A stretch of DNA of 64,000 nt from Chthonomonas calidirosea T49. Its GTDB lineage: Bacteria; Armatimonadota; Chthonomonadetes; Chthonomonadales; Chthonomonadaceae. The notes under the pieces are model-generated. The model saw only the letters and a list, made by a program, of their open reading frames with translations. It was not told the origin of the DNA and ran no database searches. The stretch lies in contig NC_021487.1 of assembly GCF_000427095.1 (NCBI RefSeq), positions 3,085,241-3,149,240 on the forward strand, given 5' to 3'. A program made the position numbers and the translations under genes. Each line of letters starts with the position of its first letter. The first letter of the stretch is position 1. This document shows positions 43,040 through 54,156 of this stretch, piece by piece.

Positions 43040-43102
43040 ATGCGTCCTTCTTTCCTGGCCGCTTTCGATGTAGAGAGAGGGGTTGAAGAGCTGCTCCGGT
43101 GA
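43040..43102 (+). CDS. possible 20-residue leader peptide before the TPR gene
   Basis: ATG 43040 has an excellent AAGGAG six bases upstream and encodes MRPSFLAAFDVERGVEELLR. Its TGA overlaps the GTG start of the TPR gene (GTGA), and that gene has no ribosome site of its own. This fits a translational-coupling leader. It is short, so it could also be chance. Confidence 0.4.
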   Translation: MRPSFLAAFDVERGVEELLR

Positions 43103-44364
43103 TACGGATGAAGCTTTTGATGCATCGTCGCCAAGATCAAGGGTTAGAAGCAGCGTCCTCGCTTGGCTTCGCCAAAACGAAGCGAGGGAGAGGCTTCTTG
43201 CTCTGTTTGTGTCTCCTTGGAGGAGCTTTGGCAATAGGCTATCTTATTTGGTTCTGGATGCAGTGGCATCGTCCAGGCATGCGCTACTATGTGGCCGGTA
43301 TGAAAGCGATGGCCTCTAACAAACCCTTTGTTGCGGAACGGCTCTGGTTACAAGGGGTGAAGCGTGACCCACGCTTTTATGGTTGCTATGAGCAGTTAGG
43401 CCTACTCTACGGGGAGATTTTTCGCTATCCTCAGGCCACCTACTACTTGAAGAGGGCTGCCGAACTCAATCCCAATGATGGAGAATTACAGCTCGAATTG
43501 GCCAGAGCTGCCCATCAAGAGGGGCGTATGGACATCGCAGAGGCTGCTGCGAAGCGGGCAATGGAGCTGCTGCCAAATAATCCGGAGGCTGTTGGCGGTT
43601 ACGGTATGATCGAGGCTGAACTGCATAATCGAGAAAAGGCTATTTGGGCGCTAAGACGGGCCTATCACTTAAAAAAAGACCCGCGATTTCTCATCGCGTT
43701 GGTGGCAAATGAGATGGATGACCTCCAGCTTGCTCAGGCCGAAAAAGACCTTACTCCCTACCTCCAAAAGCACCAAAACGACCCGAATGCTTGCTATCTT
43801 ATGGGGGTGCTCTACGAACATAAGCCGCACACGCCCTTCAACCTAAGAAAAGCGATGGCCTACGCGATCTTGGCAGGCAAAGGGATGCCCAACGACGTGC
43901 GCCCCTATACGCTTCTCGGGCGCCTGCTGGTGGAAGCAGGATTCCCTAAAAAGGCTCTCAAATTCTATCTCGCCGGGAGCACTATCTCGCCCAACGACAA
44001 CGGCATCTTAAACGGGCTATTAGAGTGCTATCGTCTTTTGGGGGACCGACAGCATGAGCGAGCCGTAGCCCTTCAGTACCAGAAGGTGCTGCAGTGGCGC
44101 AACGATGTGGATCAGTTGATACATCGAATGCAGTTTAACCCACACGATGTCGCTTCAGGGCTGCAGCTTGCTCATACGGAGGAGCTGCTTGGAGATTATG
44201 CCAAAGCGTTGGAGTACTACGAGCTGATGGTAGAGCAGGATCCCACAAACAAGCGCACCCGTGCAGCATTAATAGATTACTGTAAACGCCATCACCTGAC
44301 CAAGTTGGCTAAAAGGCTGGCCGATCCTAACTACGTTCCTTTGGTGAACCCTGCAGAGCTATGA
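43099..44364 (+). CDS. membrane-anchored TPR protein
   Basis: A 421-residue protein: short cytoplasmic start, one helix (about 32-55, GFLLCLCLLGGALAIGYLIWFW), then tetratricopeptide repeats on the outer side, for example YEQLGLLYGEIFRYPQATYYLKRAAELNPND, ELARAAHQEGRMDIAEAAAKRAMELLPNN and YTLLGRLLVEAGFPKKALKFYLAGSTISPND. It should act as a protein-binding scaffold. The GTG start overlaps the stop of a possible leader peptide; ATGs at 43108 and 43120 are alternatives. The stop overlaps the ATG of the VCBS/ASPIC lipoprotein (ATGA), and TPR/ASPIC pairs are common in these phyla. Confidence 0.8.
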   Translation: MIRMKLLMHRRQDQGLEAASSLGFAKTKRGRGFLLCLCLLGGALAIGYLIWFWMQWHRPGMRYYVAGMKAMASNKPFVAERLWLQGVKRDPRFYGCYEQLGLLYGEIFRYPQATYYLKRAAELNPNDGELQLELARAAHQEGRMDIAEAAAKRAMELLPNNPEAVGGYGMIEAELHNREKAIWALRRAYHLKKDPRFLIALVANEMDDLQLAQAEKDLTPYLQKHQNDPNACYLMGVLYEHKPHTPFNLRKAMAYAILAGKGMPNDVRPYTLLGRLLVEAGFPKKALKFYLAGSTISPNDNGILNGLLECYRLLGDRQHERAVALQYQKVLQWRNDVDQLIHRMQFNPHDVASGLQLAHTEELLGDYAKALEYYELMVEQDPTNKRTRAALIDYCKRHHLTKLAKRLADPNYVPLVNPAEL

Positions 44365-46151
44365 TAACTCGCCGAGAGCTTTTGTTAATGCTGCTAGGAG
44401 GTGCCTTAAACGCCGCGGGATGCCGTCGCCACGACCCCAAGCTGTCCGTTTTTCCCATCTCCACCGTTTACAAACCTCAGCAGATTGATAACGCGCCATT
44501 GCTTACCAACCACTCTCTTCGTTTCACCGACGTAACGGCGGCTGCCGGTCTCCACTGGTATTTCAGTAATGGTGCGACGGGACATCACTATTTCATCGAA
44601 TCGACGGGAGGAGGAGTGGCCTTCCTCGATTACAATAACGATGGCCTGCTCGATATTTTTGCCGTACAGGGTGGGCCGGTGCCGGGCGCTCCGGCTTCTA
44701 AAGTCGCCTTCCCTACACGCAACGCGCTCTACAGAAATAACGGAGACGGCACGTTCACCGATGTAACCGCCGGATCGGGCCTCGACGTCTATACGGGCTA
44801 TGGGCAGGGGGTGTCGGTGGCCGACTACGATAACGACGGTTGGCCCGATATCTATATCACGGCCTATGGTGGCAATCGTCTCTTTCGTAACAACAGAAAC
44901 GGCACCTTTACCGACGTTACCGAGCGTGCCGGCTTGGCAGATACCGCAGGGCCGGAGTGGCCTTGGCCCCTCTCAAGTGCCTGGGGCGACTACGATAACG
45001 ATGGCTATCTTGATCTCTTTGTGTGTCACTACGCACATTGGTCGCTTGCGCTTGATCGCCCCTGTCCCTTGCGCGGCGAACCCTCTTACTGTCGTCCTCA
45101 GGTCTACACCCCTAATTTCTGCCGTCTCTTTCATAACAACGGAGATGGCACCTTTACCGATGTTACCTCAAAGTCGGGCATCGCAAAGGCGCTTGGCAAA
45201 GCGATGAGCGCGCTTTGGTTCGACTACGATGAGGATGGCTGGCTCGATCTTTTTGTGACCAACGATACCATGCCCAATTTCCTCTTTCACAATAATCACG
45301 ACGGTACTTTTACCGATAAGGCCCTACAAGCGGGGGTTGCCGTAGGTCCGGACGGGCAGGCGCTTTCAGGCATGGGCATTGCCGCTGGCGACTTCTTCGA
45401 CGATGGCCGCGATAGCCTTATCGTGGTCAACTTTTCGGGCGAGCCAAAGTCGGTCTACCATAATGTGGGTGACGGGCTATTTGATGACAGCACCTATCAG
45501 TCGGGCATGATGAGCACCAATCTGCAGTTTCTTGGGTTTGGTTTGGAGAGTTTGGACTACGACCTCGATGGGCATCTCGATATCGTGGTGGGCAACGGGC
45601 ATGTGCTTGATCATATCGAGATTTTGGGGTCTGGGGCGAGCTATGCTCAAAGTCAGCAGCTGTTTCATAACGCGGGGCGTGGTCAGTTTTCCGAAGACCT
45701 CCGATCGTTGGGCGACCTAGCTAAACCACGAGTAACTCGCGGTCTTGCCGTGGGCGATTACGACAACGATGGCGACCCCGATGTCGTCATGGTAGCTCAA
45801 AACGGTCCGCTACAACTGTTCCGCAACGATGGAGGCAACCAGAATAACTGGATCACCTTTCGTTTGGAGGGAGTGCATTGTAATAGAGATGCTATTGGCG
45901 CGAAGCTCGTTGTTCACACCCGCTATGGCAAGCAGACGCGCTGGGTGCACGGGGGCGGGAGCTATGTGTCGCACAGCGACACACGCCTCAACTTTGGGTT
46001 AGCCGATGCAGTGGAGATAGAGGGCGGGGAGATTCTTTGGCCACGAGGGGGACGTCAAACTTTTGGGCCTCTGAAGGCCAATGCCTTCTATTGGATTAGA
46101 GAAGGAGAGAAACCACGTTTAGACCCTCGAGTCCATCGGCAGGGGAGCTGA
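44361..46151 (+). CDS. lipoprotein with VCBS/FG-GAP repeats and ASPIC/UnbV domain
   Basis: A 596-residue exported protein of the CRTAC1 type. The signal (RRELLLMLLGGALNAAGC, Tat-like RR and a lipobox ending in Cys21) predicts a lipid anchor. About seven integrin-like calcium-binding repeats follow (DYNNDGLLDIF, DYDNDGWPDIY, DYDNDGYLDLF, DYDEDGWLDLF, DYDLDGHLDIV, DYDNDGDPDVV), interleaved with NNGDGTFTDVT, making a propeller. The C-terminal ASPIC/UnbV domain is NWITFRLEGVHCNRDAIGAKLVV...GGGSYVSHSDTRLNFGL. Such proteins bind surfaces or partners outside the cell. Co-translated with the TPR gene. Confidence 0.88.
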   Translation: MITRRELLLMLLGGALNAAGCRRHDPKLSVFPISTVYKPQQIDNAPLLTNHSLRFTDVTAAAGLHWYFSNGATGHHYFIESTGGGVAFLDYNNDGLLDIFAVQGGPVPGAPASKVAFPTRNALYRNNGDGTFTDVTAGSGLDVYTGYGQGVSVADYDNDGWPDIYITAYGGNRLFRNNRNGTFTDVTERAGLADTAGPEWPWPLSSAWGDYDNDGYLDLFVCHYAHWSLALDRPCPLRGEPSYCRPQVYTPNFCRLFHNNGDGTFTDVTSKSGIAKALGKAMSALWFDYDEDGWLDLFVTNDTMPNFLFHNNHDGTFTDKALQAGVAVGPDGQALSGMGIAAGDFFDDGRDSLIVVNFSGEPKSVYHNVGDGLFDDSTYQSGMMSTNLQFLGFGLESLDYDLDGHLDIVVGNGHVLDHIEILGSGASYAQSQQLFHNAGRGQFSEDLRSLGDLAKPRVTRGLAVGDYDNDGDPDVVMVAQNGPLQLFRNDGGNQNNWITFRLEGVHCNRDAIGAKLVVHTRYGKQTRWVHGGGSYVSHSDTRLNFGLADAVEIEGGEILWPRGGRQTFGPLKANAFYWIREGEKPRLDPRVHRQGS

Positions 46152-46219
46152 GGTAGAGCATGAGATGCAAAGTTTGGGAAGGCGAGGGGGCATGGTGCCA
46201 TCCCTCGCCGTTTGATTTA

Positions 46220-46975
46220 CTAGACGCGACGCGCACACCAAAGCACGGCATTATAGATGATCCGACGCACGGTAGGATGGAAATAGGTAGGAAAGGTTTC
46301 GTGACCAGGCCGGAAATAGAACACTCGGCCAGCCCCTTCACCTTCGTTCTCTCCACCCCCGCGGCCGGAGGTAAACCCTTCCTTTTTGCCAACTCCTACC
46401 GTCCAACACAAGCCGGAGGGAAAGTACTCGCCCCCCAAAGGAAAGTAGGATTGGAAGACCACACAAAGCGGGGGCGGCACATCGAAGGGAGCACCGTACA
46501 TCTCTTCCTGAGGCAATATAAAATCCTCTACACCTTTGGCAATAGGGTGTTTTGGGGCGCAGACTCGAATCTCTTCGGTGTCGGGTGGGTCGGCTTCACG
46601 CCAGCCTCCTTTTAGGTGGCCTGGGCAGGCGAGAACGGCTTGGAAAGGTTTTGAGTAGTGGGCTGAATGCAGGGCGATGAAGCCCATTCCCCGCTGATGC
46701 ACATGGTCGTAGATGCGCATCATGGTTTCGTCAGTAACCTCACGATGGCGGGCGTGGCCCCACCATATAAGCACATCGGTCTCTTGAAGGGCCTGTTCGC
46801 TGCAGCCCTGCTCTGGGCCATCGAGATTAGACGGAAATGCGAGGATACTTCCTTCCCCAAGTTCATTAAGCGCCTCTACAATGGCTCCATTGATGCTGTT
46901 GGGGTACACCTTTTTAGGGGCATGAGGGGGATTCTCGTCCCAGACCATTACACGCAGTGGTGTCGAACTGTTCAT
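46220..46975 (-). CDS. ThuA-domain protein
   Basis: ThuA-like proteins have a class I glutamine-amidotransferase-like fold and occur with trehalose or sugar-degradation genes; activity is not defined. The 251-residue protein has VMVWDENPPHAPKKVYPNSINGAIVEAL, the conserved TDVLIWWGHARHREV, GMGFIALHSAHYSKPFQ (the family's GLHSAHYSK) and a late GRVFYFRPGHETFPTYFHPTVRRIIYNAVLWCA. GGAGGAG precedes the ATG. It is convergent with the VCBS/ASPIC gene and has no sugar genes next to it. A GC hairpin (GCGCCG/CGGCGC, near 47000-47018) sits in its leader. Confidence 0.88.
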   Translation of the reverse strand: MNSSTPLRVMVWDENPPHAPKKVYPNSINGAIVEALNELGEGSILAFPSNLDGPEQGCSEQALQETDVLIWWGHARHREVTDETMMRIYDHVHQRGMGFIALHSAHYSKPFQAVLACPGHLKGGWREADPPDTEEIRVCAPKHPIAKGVEDFILPQEEMYGAPFDVPPPLCVVFQSYFPLGGEYFPSGLCWTVGVGKKEGFTSGRGGGENEGEGAGRVFYFRPGHETFPTYFHPTVRRIIYNAVLWCARRV

Positions 46976-47236
46976 ATCTATCCATACTCCTCCAAGGGCG
47001 CCGCTCTCCTTCGGCGCTTTTCACAATAAGTATACACGAGTTTTGACCGGCTTTTAATGGATATGGCGAAAAAGCAATCTTGGCGCCATACCAATTTGCG
47101 AAGATTGAGGGGTAAGAAGAGCTTGAATGGGAAAGAGAGGCGCTAGAACGGCGTTTTAGCTCGTCACTGTTCGATTCGATATGTCTCTAATAAGAAGTGA
47201 TCATGTCGAAAACGCTAGATATTTCCGTCATTTTGA

Positions 47237-47245
47237 TGTTATAAT
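47237..47245 (+). promoter_or_regulatory. extended -10 promoter of the deoR-type gene and glmS
   Basis: TGTTATAAT is a perfect extended -10; no good -35 is present, which such promoters do not require. The predicted start is near 47252, giving a 40-base leader. The rest of the gap 46976-47291 shows only the hairpin noted for the ThuA gene. Confidence 0.65.
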
Positions 47246-47291
47246 ATGTCTAAATCTCCCCATGAAGGGAGTTTCAAAGGAGAGAACCATC

Positions 47292-48257
47292 ATGGCCGAA
47301 AACGCGGATGCGCGGAGAATGCGCTTGTTAAAGGTTTTAGAGGAGAGTGAAGAACACCTCCATCTTGAAGACCTTGCGGCCCTCATGCGTTGCGACTCGC
47401 GCACAATTCGCAGAGACTTAGACTATCTACAGCAGCTGCTAAGCCGTGTTCGAGGGTTAGAGGTGCGACGTGGGCGAGTCATGGTGGCACGTTCGCCCTA
47501 CAGCCCAGGCTACTTTACCGATCAACTGGATCGCAATCTCGAAGCAAAACAGGCCATCGCTCGTGCCATTGTTCGTTCGCTTCCCGATGAGATGGCCATT
47601 GCGCTCACCGCCGGCAGTACCACCTACGCTGTGGCCTGCGAGATTCGGCGTTCTGTTGTGGAAGGGCGACCTCCGCATAATCTTATTGTCTTTACGAACA
47701 GCGTGCCCTCGCTGCTGGAACTTGTGGCCGCAGGGGTGGCCACTGGAGTGCTTGGCGAAATCTACGATCCGGACGACTGCGCCTTTCACGCGCCTGAGTT
47801 CCGCAGTACCTTTCAGCCTGGTATCGCCATTGTGGGCGCAAGCGGTGTCCTGTTTGGGCCTGCGGCGCCGTTGGGTGGGCTTGATCTCTTCTCCCATCGC
47901 GCCGAAGAGGCCGCGTTTCTCAAACAGTTGCTGCAGGGCGTGCCGGAGATTCTGATCGCGGCCGACAGCCATAAGCTGGGGCGGCGGCATCCCTGGAGTT
48001 TTGGAGGTACTGTGCTTCACGGCAAGGTCGTGCGTCTCTTCACCGATGCCGTAACCGCCGAGCAGGCCGAGGAGCTGCAGAAGTTGGCTGAACGCCTTGC
48101 GGAGTGCGGTACCCACTTCGAGTATATTGTGGCGCCGCCTATAGAGGCGGAGCCTACGGAAACTCCGCTTGAGGTGGAATATAGTGCCCAGGAGCGCAGA
48201 GGCCGGAATAACGGCTCAAGGCGCAAAACGTTAGAGAAATTAAAAGGTAAGGAGTAG
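47292..48257 (+). CDS. DeoR-family transcriptional regulator, probable glmS regulator
   Basis: A 321-residue regulator. The N-terminal DeoR-type winged helix reads RRMRLLKVLEESEEHLHLEDLAALMRCDSRTIRRDLDYLQQLL. The sugar-phosphate sensor domain has AIALTAGSTTYAVACEIR and a late LLQGVPEILIAADSHKLGRRH (usual D.SK.G). The long C-terminal tail is charged. AAGGAG is nine bases before the ATG. It is eight bases upstream of glmS; in Pseudomonas the DeoR-type GlmR beside glmS represses it, so control by glucosamine 6-phosphate or a related sugar phosphate is likely here. Confidence 0.85.
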   Translation: MAENADARRMRLLKVLEESEEHLHLEDLAALMRCDSRTIRRDLDYLQQLLSRVRGLEVRRGRVMVARSPYSPGYFTDQLDRNLEAKQAIARAIVRSLPDEMAIALTAGSTTYAVACEIRRSVVEGRPPHNLIVFTNSVPSLLELVAAGVATGVLGEIYDPDDCAFHAPEFRSTFQPGIAIVGASGVLFGPAAPLGGLDLFSHRAEEAAFLKQLLQGVPEILIAADSHKLGRRHPWSFGGTVLHGKVVRLFTDAVTAEQAEELQKLAERLAECGTHFEYIVAPPIEAEPTETPLEVEYSAQERRGRNNGSRRKTLEKLKGKE

Positions 48258-48265
48258 CAAATCCC

Positions 48266-50107
48266 ATGTGTGGAATCACCGGCTATATCGGTGCTAGAGA
48301 GGCCGTTTCCACGGCGCTAAATAATCTGAAACGCTTGGAATACCGCGGCTACGACTCGGCAGGCATCGCCTATCTCTCCTCCCAAGGACTTGAGGTGGTG
48401 CGAGCGGAGGGCCGCATCGTAAACCTTGAAAAGCTGCTGTCTCAGGTGCCAGCACAGGCATCGGCAGCCATCGCGCACACGCGTTGGGCAACACACGGGC
48501 GACCCTGTGAGACGAATGCCCACCCTCATACCGATTGCAAGAAGCGACTTGCTGTCGTGCATAACGGTATCATCGAAAACTATGTGGAGCTGCGACAGCA
48601 GCTCCTCGCACAGGGGCATGTTTTTGCCTCTGAAACCGATACCGAAACGCTGGCACACCTTATCGAGGCCAACTTACCGTCCACCACGGCCTCCCAAAAA
48701 GAGATCGCACGTGCCATTCGCGCCGCACTGAGCCGTGTAAGAGGCTCCTATGCCATTGCGGTGATCTGTACCGACACGCCCCAAGCGCTGTATGTGGCGC
48801 GACAAGACTCGCCGCTCATCATCGGCTTAGGTCACGAAGAAAAGCTGATTGCTTCCGATATAACGGCGCTTCTGCAACACACGCGCCATATGGTGCCGTT
48901 GGAAGACGGCGATTTTGCCGTCATAACTCCTCAGCGGGTGATCATCACCGATAGACAAGGGAGCGTGCAAGAGCGCGCCGTTCTCCATGTGGACTGGGAT
49001 GATCAAGCCGCGGAAAAGGGCGGCTATGCCCATTTCATGTTGAAGGAGATACACGAAGGGCCACGCACCGTGCAGGACACATTAAGAGGAAGACTCGCCA
49101 AAGAGGAGCGCATTGCTTTTCCGGGCCTGTCCCTTACGCCTCAAGACCTGCAACGGTTTGAGCGGATCGCCATTGTGGGGTGCGGCACGGCCTACCATGC
49201 CGGTGCGGTGGGGAAACGGTGGCTAGAGCAGTGGCTACGTCGCCCTGTGGAGATCTCAGTGGCAAGTGAGTTCCGCTATTCCGATCCCATTGTCGGCCCC
49301 GACACCCTGGTGATCCTTATCTCTCAGTCGGGCGAGACAGCCGATACCCTGGCCGCGATGCGAGAGGCGAAGGCGCGCGGTGCCACCACACTGGCCATTG
49401 TGAACGTTATTGGCAGCACTTTGGCGCGTGAGGCGGATGCGGTGATATTAACTCAAGCGGGCCCTGAGATCGGCGTGGCCTCTACCAAAGCTTACCTGGC
49501 ACAACTGGTGGTGTTGGCTCTACTAGGGCTATTTTTAGCTCAGCTTGAATCCCCTGGCGGTCTACCACCTCACCTACAAACGCTCGTGAGTGCCTTGCCG
49601 GAGATGCCTCAGCTGCTAGAGCGCTGTTTGCAGCAGGAGGAGGCCATTAAGGCGTTGGCCCGTAAGCTCGTTAGCAGCAAATCCTTCTTCTATCTGGGAC
49701 GTGGGCTGGACTATGCCACGGCGCTGGAGGCGGCTCTGAAGCTGAAGGAGATATCCTATCTTCATGCGGAGGCCTATCCAGCCGGTGAGATGAAACATGG
49801 GCCTTTAGCGCTGATCGAGCCAGGCGTGGCCGTCATCGGCATCTCGACGCAGAGCCTTACCCGTGAAAAGATGGAGAGCAATCTGAAAGAGGTCAAAGCC
49901 AGGCAGGGCACCGTGGTGGTTGTAGAGCCGGAAGGCGTCGTTTCCGATGGGGCCGACGAGCGCATTGTTCTGCCTTCGGCACCAGACTACCTGATGCCGA
50001 TTCTCGCCATTGCTCCGCTCCAGCTTTTGGCCTACTACATCGCCCGCGAGCGCGGATGTGATATAGACCAACCCCGTAACTTGGCCAAGAGCGTCACCGT
50101 TGAGTAG
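48266..50107 (+). CDS. glmS: glutamine-fructose-6-phosphate aminotransferase
   Basis: Makes glucosamine 6-phosphate, the first step towards UDP-GlcNAc for peptidoglycan and LPS. The 613-residue protein starts MCGITGYIGAREA (Cys nucleophile after Met removal) and has HTRWATHGRPCETNAHPH, the SIS domains with CGTAYHAGAVGKRWLE, ISQSGETADTLAAMREAKARGA and ASTKAYLAQL, and the C-terminal PRNLAKSVTVE, all standard. GGAG lies about ten bases before the ATG. No glmS ribozyme is present; control probably comes from the adjacent DeoR-type protein. Confidence 0.98.
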   Translation: MCGITGYIGAREAVSTALNNLKRLEYRGYDSAGIAYLSSQGLEVVRAEGRIVNLEKLLSQVPAQASAAIAHTRWATHGRPCETNAHPHTDCKKRLAVVHNGIIENYVELRQQLLAQGHVFASETDTETLAHLIEANLPSTTASQKEIARAIRAALSRVRGSYAIAVICTDTPQALYVARQDSPLIIGLGHEEKLIASDITALLQHTRHMVPLEDGDFAVITPQRVIITDRQGSVQERAVLHVDWDDQAAEKGGYAHFMLKEIHEGPRTVQDTLRGRLAKEERIAFPGLSLTPQDLQRFERIAIVGCGTAYHAGAVGKRWLEQWLRRPVEISVASEFRYSDPIVGPDTLVILISQSGETADTLAAMREAKARGATTLAIVNVIGSTLAREADAVILTQAGPEIGVASTKAYLAQLVVLALLGLFLAQLESPGGLPPHLQTLVSALPEMPQLLERCLQQEEAIKALARKLVSSKSFFYLGRGLDYATALEAALKLKEISYLHAEAYPAGEMKHGPLALIEPGVAVIGISTQSLTREKMESNLKEVKARQGTVVVVEPEGVVSDGADERIVLPSAPDYLMPILAIAPLQLLAYYIARERGCDIDQPRNLAKSVTVE

Positions 50108-50136
50108 AGTGAGCTACCGGCGGGTTTCACCTAACC

Positions 50137-50940
50137 TTACCCGCTGCGTGTGGCGGTTTTTAGAGTGTGGGCAAAACGATAGACTTCGGAGAGAAGTTCA
50201 GGCGAGTTACGATGGGCATAGATAAGGTCTACTAAGGCGCTGCCTACCACCACACCGTCCGCGAAGCTGCAGATGGCGCGCACATGTTCGGGCTGGGATA
50301 CACCGAACCCGACGCAGATGGGCAGATTCGTGTGGTGTCGAATGCGCGCGACCACCTCCGTTAACTCCTGAGGCACATCTCGCCTTGCCCCTGTAACTCC
50401 GGTGCGGGAGACACAATAGACGAAGCCGCTGCAGAGCTGCGCGGCGCTTTGAATGCGCGCCTCGGTGCTGGTGGGGGCGAGCAGAAAGATGGTGTCGAGC
50501 TGGTGCTCGTTGGACAGGCGCTTCCACAGCTCTGCCTCCTCAGGAATAAGGTCGGTAACGATATGTCCGTCAACCCCAGCCTGCTTAGCGTCCGCGGCGT
50601 AGCGCGCAAGGCCGTAGCGCAGGATGGGGTTGTAGTAGGTCATCACAATGAGGGGCAGATGAGGGCATTTGATACGAATCTGGTGGAGGATATCGAGCGA
50701 TTTGGCCACCGTGATGCCGTTTTGAAGGGCGCGTTGAGAGGAGGCCTGAATAGAGGGCCCATCAGCAAGTGGGTCGCTGAAAGGAATACCAAGCTCCACC
50801 ACGTCCACACCGGCCTCGGCAAGGGTTACCACGAGAGGCACAGTCTGCTCGGGGGTAGGGTCACCTAGCGTGATAAAACCAACAAGCGCTTTCTCGTTGC
50901 GGGCTTGTAGATCGGCGAAACGTTGGACTATTCGGCTCAT
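50137..50940 (-). CDS. trpA: tryptophan synthase alpha subunit
   Basis: Cleaves indole-3-glycerol phosphate to indole, which passes to TrpB. The 267-residue barrel has [15 protein letters not shown], the catalytic Glu in [26 protein letters not shown], the catalytic Asp in [35 protein letters not shown] and [29 protein letters not shown]. The ATG overlaps the trpB stop (ATGA). Only trpB and trpA are here; the rest of the trp pathway is elsewhere. Confidence 0.97.
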   Translation of the reverse strand: MSRIVQRFADLQARNEKALVGFITLGDPTPEQTVPLVVTLAEAGVDVVELGIPFSDPLADGPSIQASSQRALQNGITVAKSLDILHQIRIKCPHLPLIVMTYYNPILRYGLARYAADAKQAGVDGHIVTDLIPEEAELWKRLSNEHQLDTIFLLAPTSTEARIQSAAQLCSGFVYCVSRTGVTGARRDVPQELTEVVARIRHHTNLPICVGFGVSQPEHVRAICSFADGVVVGSALVDLIYAHRNSPELLSEVYRFAHTLKTATRSG

Positions 50941-52157
50941 TGTAACTTCAGAACTCGTGCGATGGTGTTCATGTCTTTATCTCCGCGCCCCGAGCAGTTG
51001 ATGACGACGATGGTCTCTTTGGTAAGCTGCTGGGTTTTGGCTAGGGTATTAAGGTAGGCGAAGGCATGAGCGGTTTCGAGGGCTGCGATAATGCCCTCCA
51101 GTCGGGCAAGCTGTTGGACAGCCTGAATCGCCTCCTCATCCGTAACCGCAACGTACTCGGCACGCCCCGTCTCTTTCAAATAGGAGTGTTCCGGCCCCAC
51201 ACCCGGATAGTCAAGGCCGGCCGAAATAGAGTGCGAGGGGGCTACCTGCCCATCCTCATTTTGAATGAGATAGCTTGCAGAACCTTGGAAGACGCCCGGG
51301 GTGCCGGCAGTGAGCGTGGCGCAATGACGCCCTGTTTCAATGCCCTCACCGGCGGCCTCCACCCCGATGAGCCGCACCCCACTGTCGTTGAGGAAGGGAT
51401 AGAAAAGCCCAATTGAGTTTGAGCCACCGCCCACGCAGGCCAGCAGAATGTCGGGCAGCCGACCCTCTTTCTCCAGAATTTGACTTCGTGTCTCCTGCCC
51501 AATGACGGATTGAAAATCGCGTACCAACATGGGGTACGGGTGAGGACCTACCACCGAACCGATAATGTAGTGCGTCGTACGTACGTTGGTAACCCAATCG
51601 CGTATCGCTTCGTTGGTCGCGTCCTTCAACGTGCCGGTGCCGCTAGAGACCGGCGTCACTTTGGCGCCGAGCAGGCGCATTCGAAAGACATTCAGCTCCT
51701 GGCGACGCACATCCTCTTCGCCCATGTAGACCTCACATTCGAGGCCGAAGCGGGCGCAGACCGTGGCTGTAGCCACTCCATGCTGGCCGGCCCCCGTCTC
51801 TGCGATGATGCGGGGCTTGCGCATGCGACGTGCCAAAAGGATTTGGCCTAGCGTGTTGTTGATCTTATGGGCGCCGGTGTGGCAAAGATCCTCGCGCTTT
51901 AGGTAGATGCGAGCGCCATAGTGCTCCGAAAGCCGTTGCGCAAAATAGAGCGGTGTGGGACGTCCCACGAAGTCACGTAGGTGGAGATCTAGCTCTTTTT
52001 GAAAGTCGGGGTCGGCTTTCGCCTTATGGTACTCGGTCACCAGTTCATCGAGCGCGGGGATAAGGGTCTCCGGCACAAACCGCCCCCCAAAAGGGCCAAA
52101 ATGCCCCCGCTCATCGGGCAGCGAGGCAAGTGATGTGGGCACGTTCGGCATGGACAT
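50937..52157 (-). CDS. trpB: tryptophan synthase beta subunit
   Basis: PLP enzyme that joins indole and serine to tryptophan. The 406-residue protein has [20 protein letters not shown], the PLP lysine in [55 protein letters not shown] (phosphate loop), [22 protein letters not shown] and a C-terminal [10 protein letters not shown]. It is of the TrpB1 type that pairs with TrpA. The start is ATG 52157, eight bases after GGAG; a TTG one codon upstream is less likely. A TATAAT lies 29 bases upstream. Confidence 0.97.
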   Translation of the reverse strand: MSMPNVPTSLASLPDERGHFGPFGGRFVPETLIPALDELVTEYHKAKADPDFQKELDLHLRDFVGRPTPLYFAQRLSEHYGARIYLKREDLCHTGAHKINNTLGQILLARRMRKPRIIAETGAGQHGVATATVCARFGLECEVYMGEEDVRRQELNVFRMRLLGAKVTPVSSGTGTLKDATNEAIRDWVTNVRTTHYIIGSVVGPHPYPMLVRDFQSVIGQETRSQILEKEGRLPDILLACVGGGSNSIGLFYPFLNDSGVRLIGVEAAGEGIETGRHCATLTAGTPGVFQGSASYLIQNEDGQVAPSHSISAGLDYPGVGPEHSYLKETGRAEYVAVTDEEAIQAVQQLARLEGIIAALETAHAFAYLNTLAKTQQLTKETIVVINCSGRGDKDMNTIARVLKLQ

Positions 52158-52185
52158 CAAAGATTCTCCGTAGATACAGTGCTTA

Positions 52186-52191
52186 ATTATA
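52186..52191 (-). promoter_or_regulatory. -10 element of trpBA
   Basis: Perfect TATAAT on the minus strand with no good -35; the transcript would start near 52179 and have a 20-base leader. No trp attenuator or T-box is present. Confidence 0.45.
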
Positions 52192-52268
52192 CCTCCGAGC
52201 TAATGACGTAGAAACCTCTTGCCGATAGGTATAAAGAGAGTAGAGACTCTCAAAAGGAGCATTAGGTT

Positions 52269-54038
<1,770 letters not shown>

Positions 54039-54156
54039 CGGCTGGCGTGGCACGACGTTGCCTAAGGTGGAAATAGTCTTCGAGAAGGGGGTATACTTCA
54101 AATAGCGCCGACCTTTCAGAGTTGGTGAGGAGCGAAACAAAGAGGACTGAGACGCG

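Noticed and set aside
47246-47260. TGTCTAAAT after the -10 of the DeoR-type gene as another dnaK/clpC-type operator
   Set aside because: Only one half-site is present; no AGACA partner follows.
54040-54060. TGGCACGACGTTGC as a second sigma-54 promoter
   Set aside because: Only nine bases lie between GG and GC, one less than sigma-54 requires.
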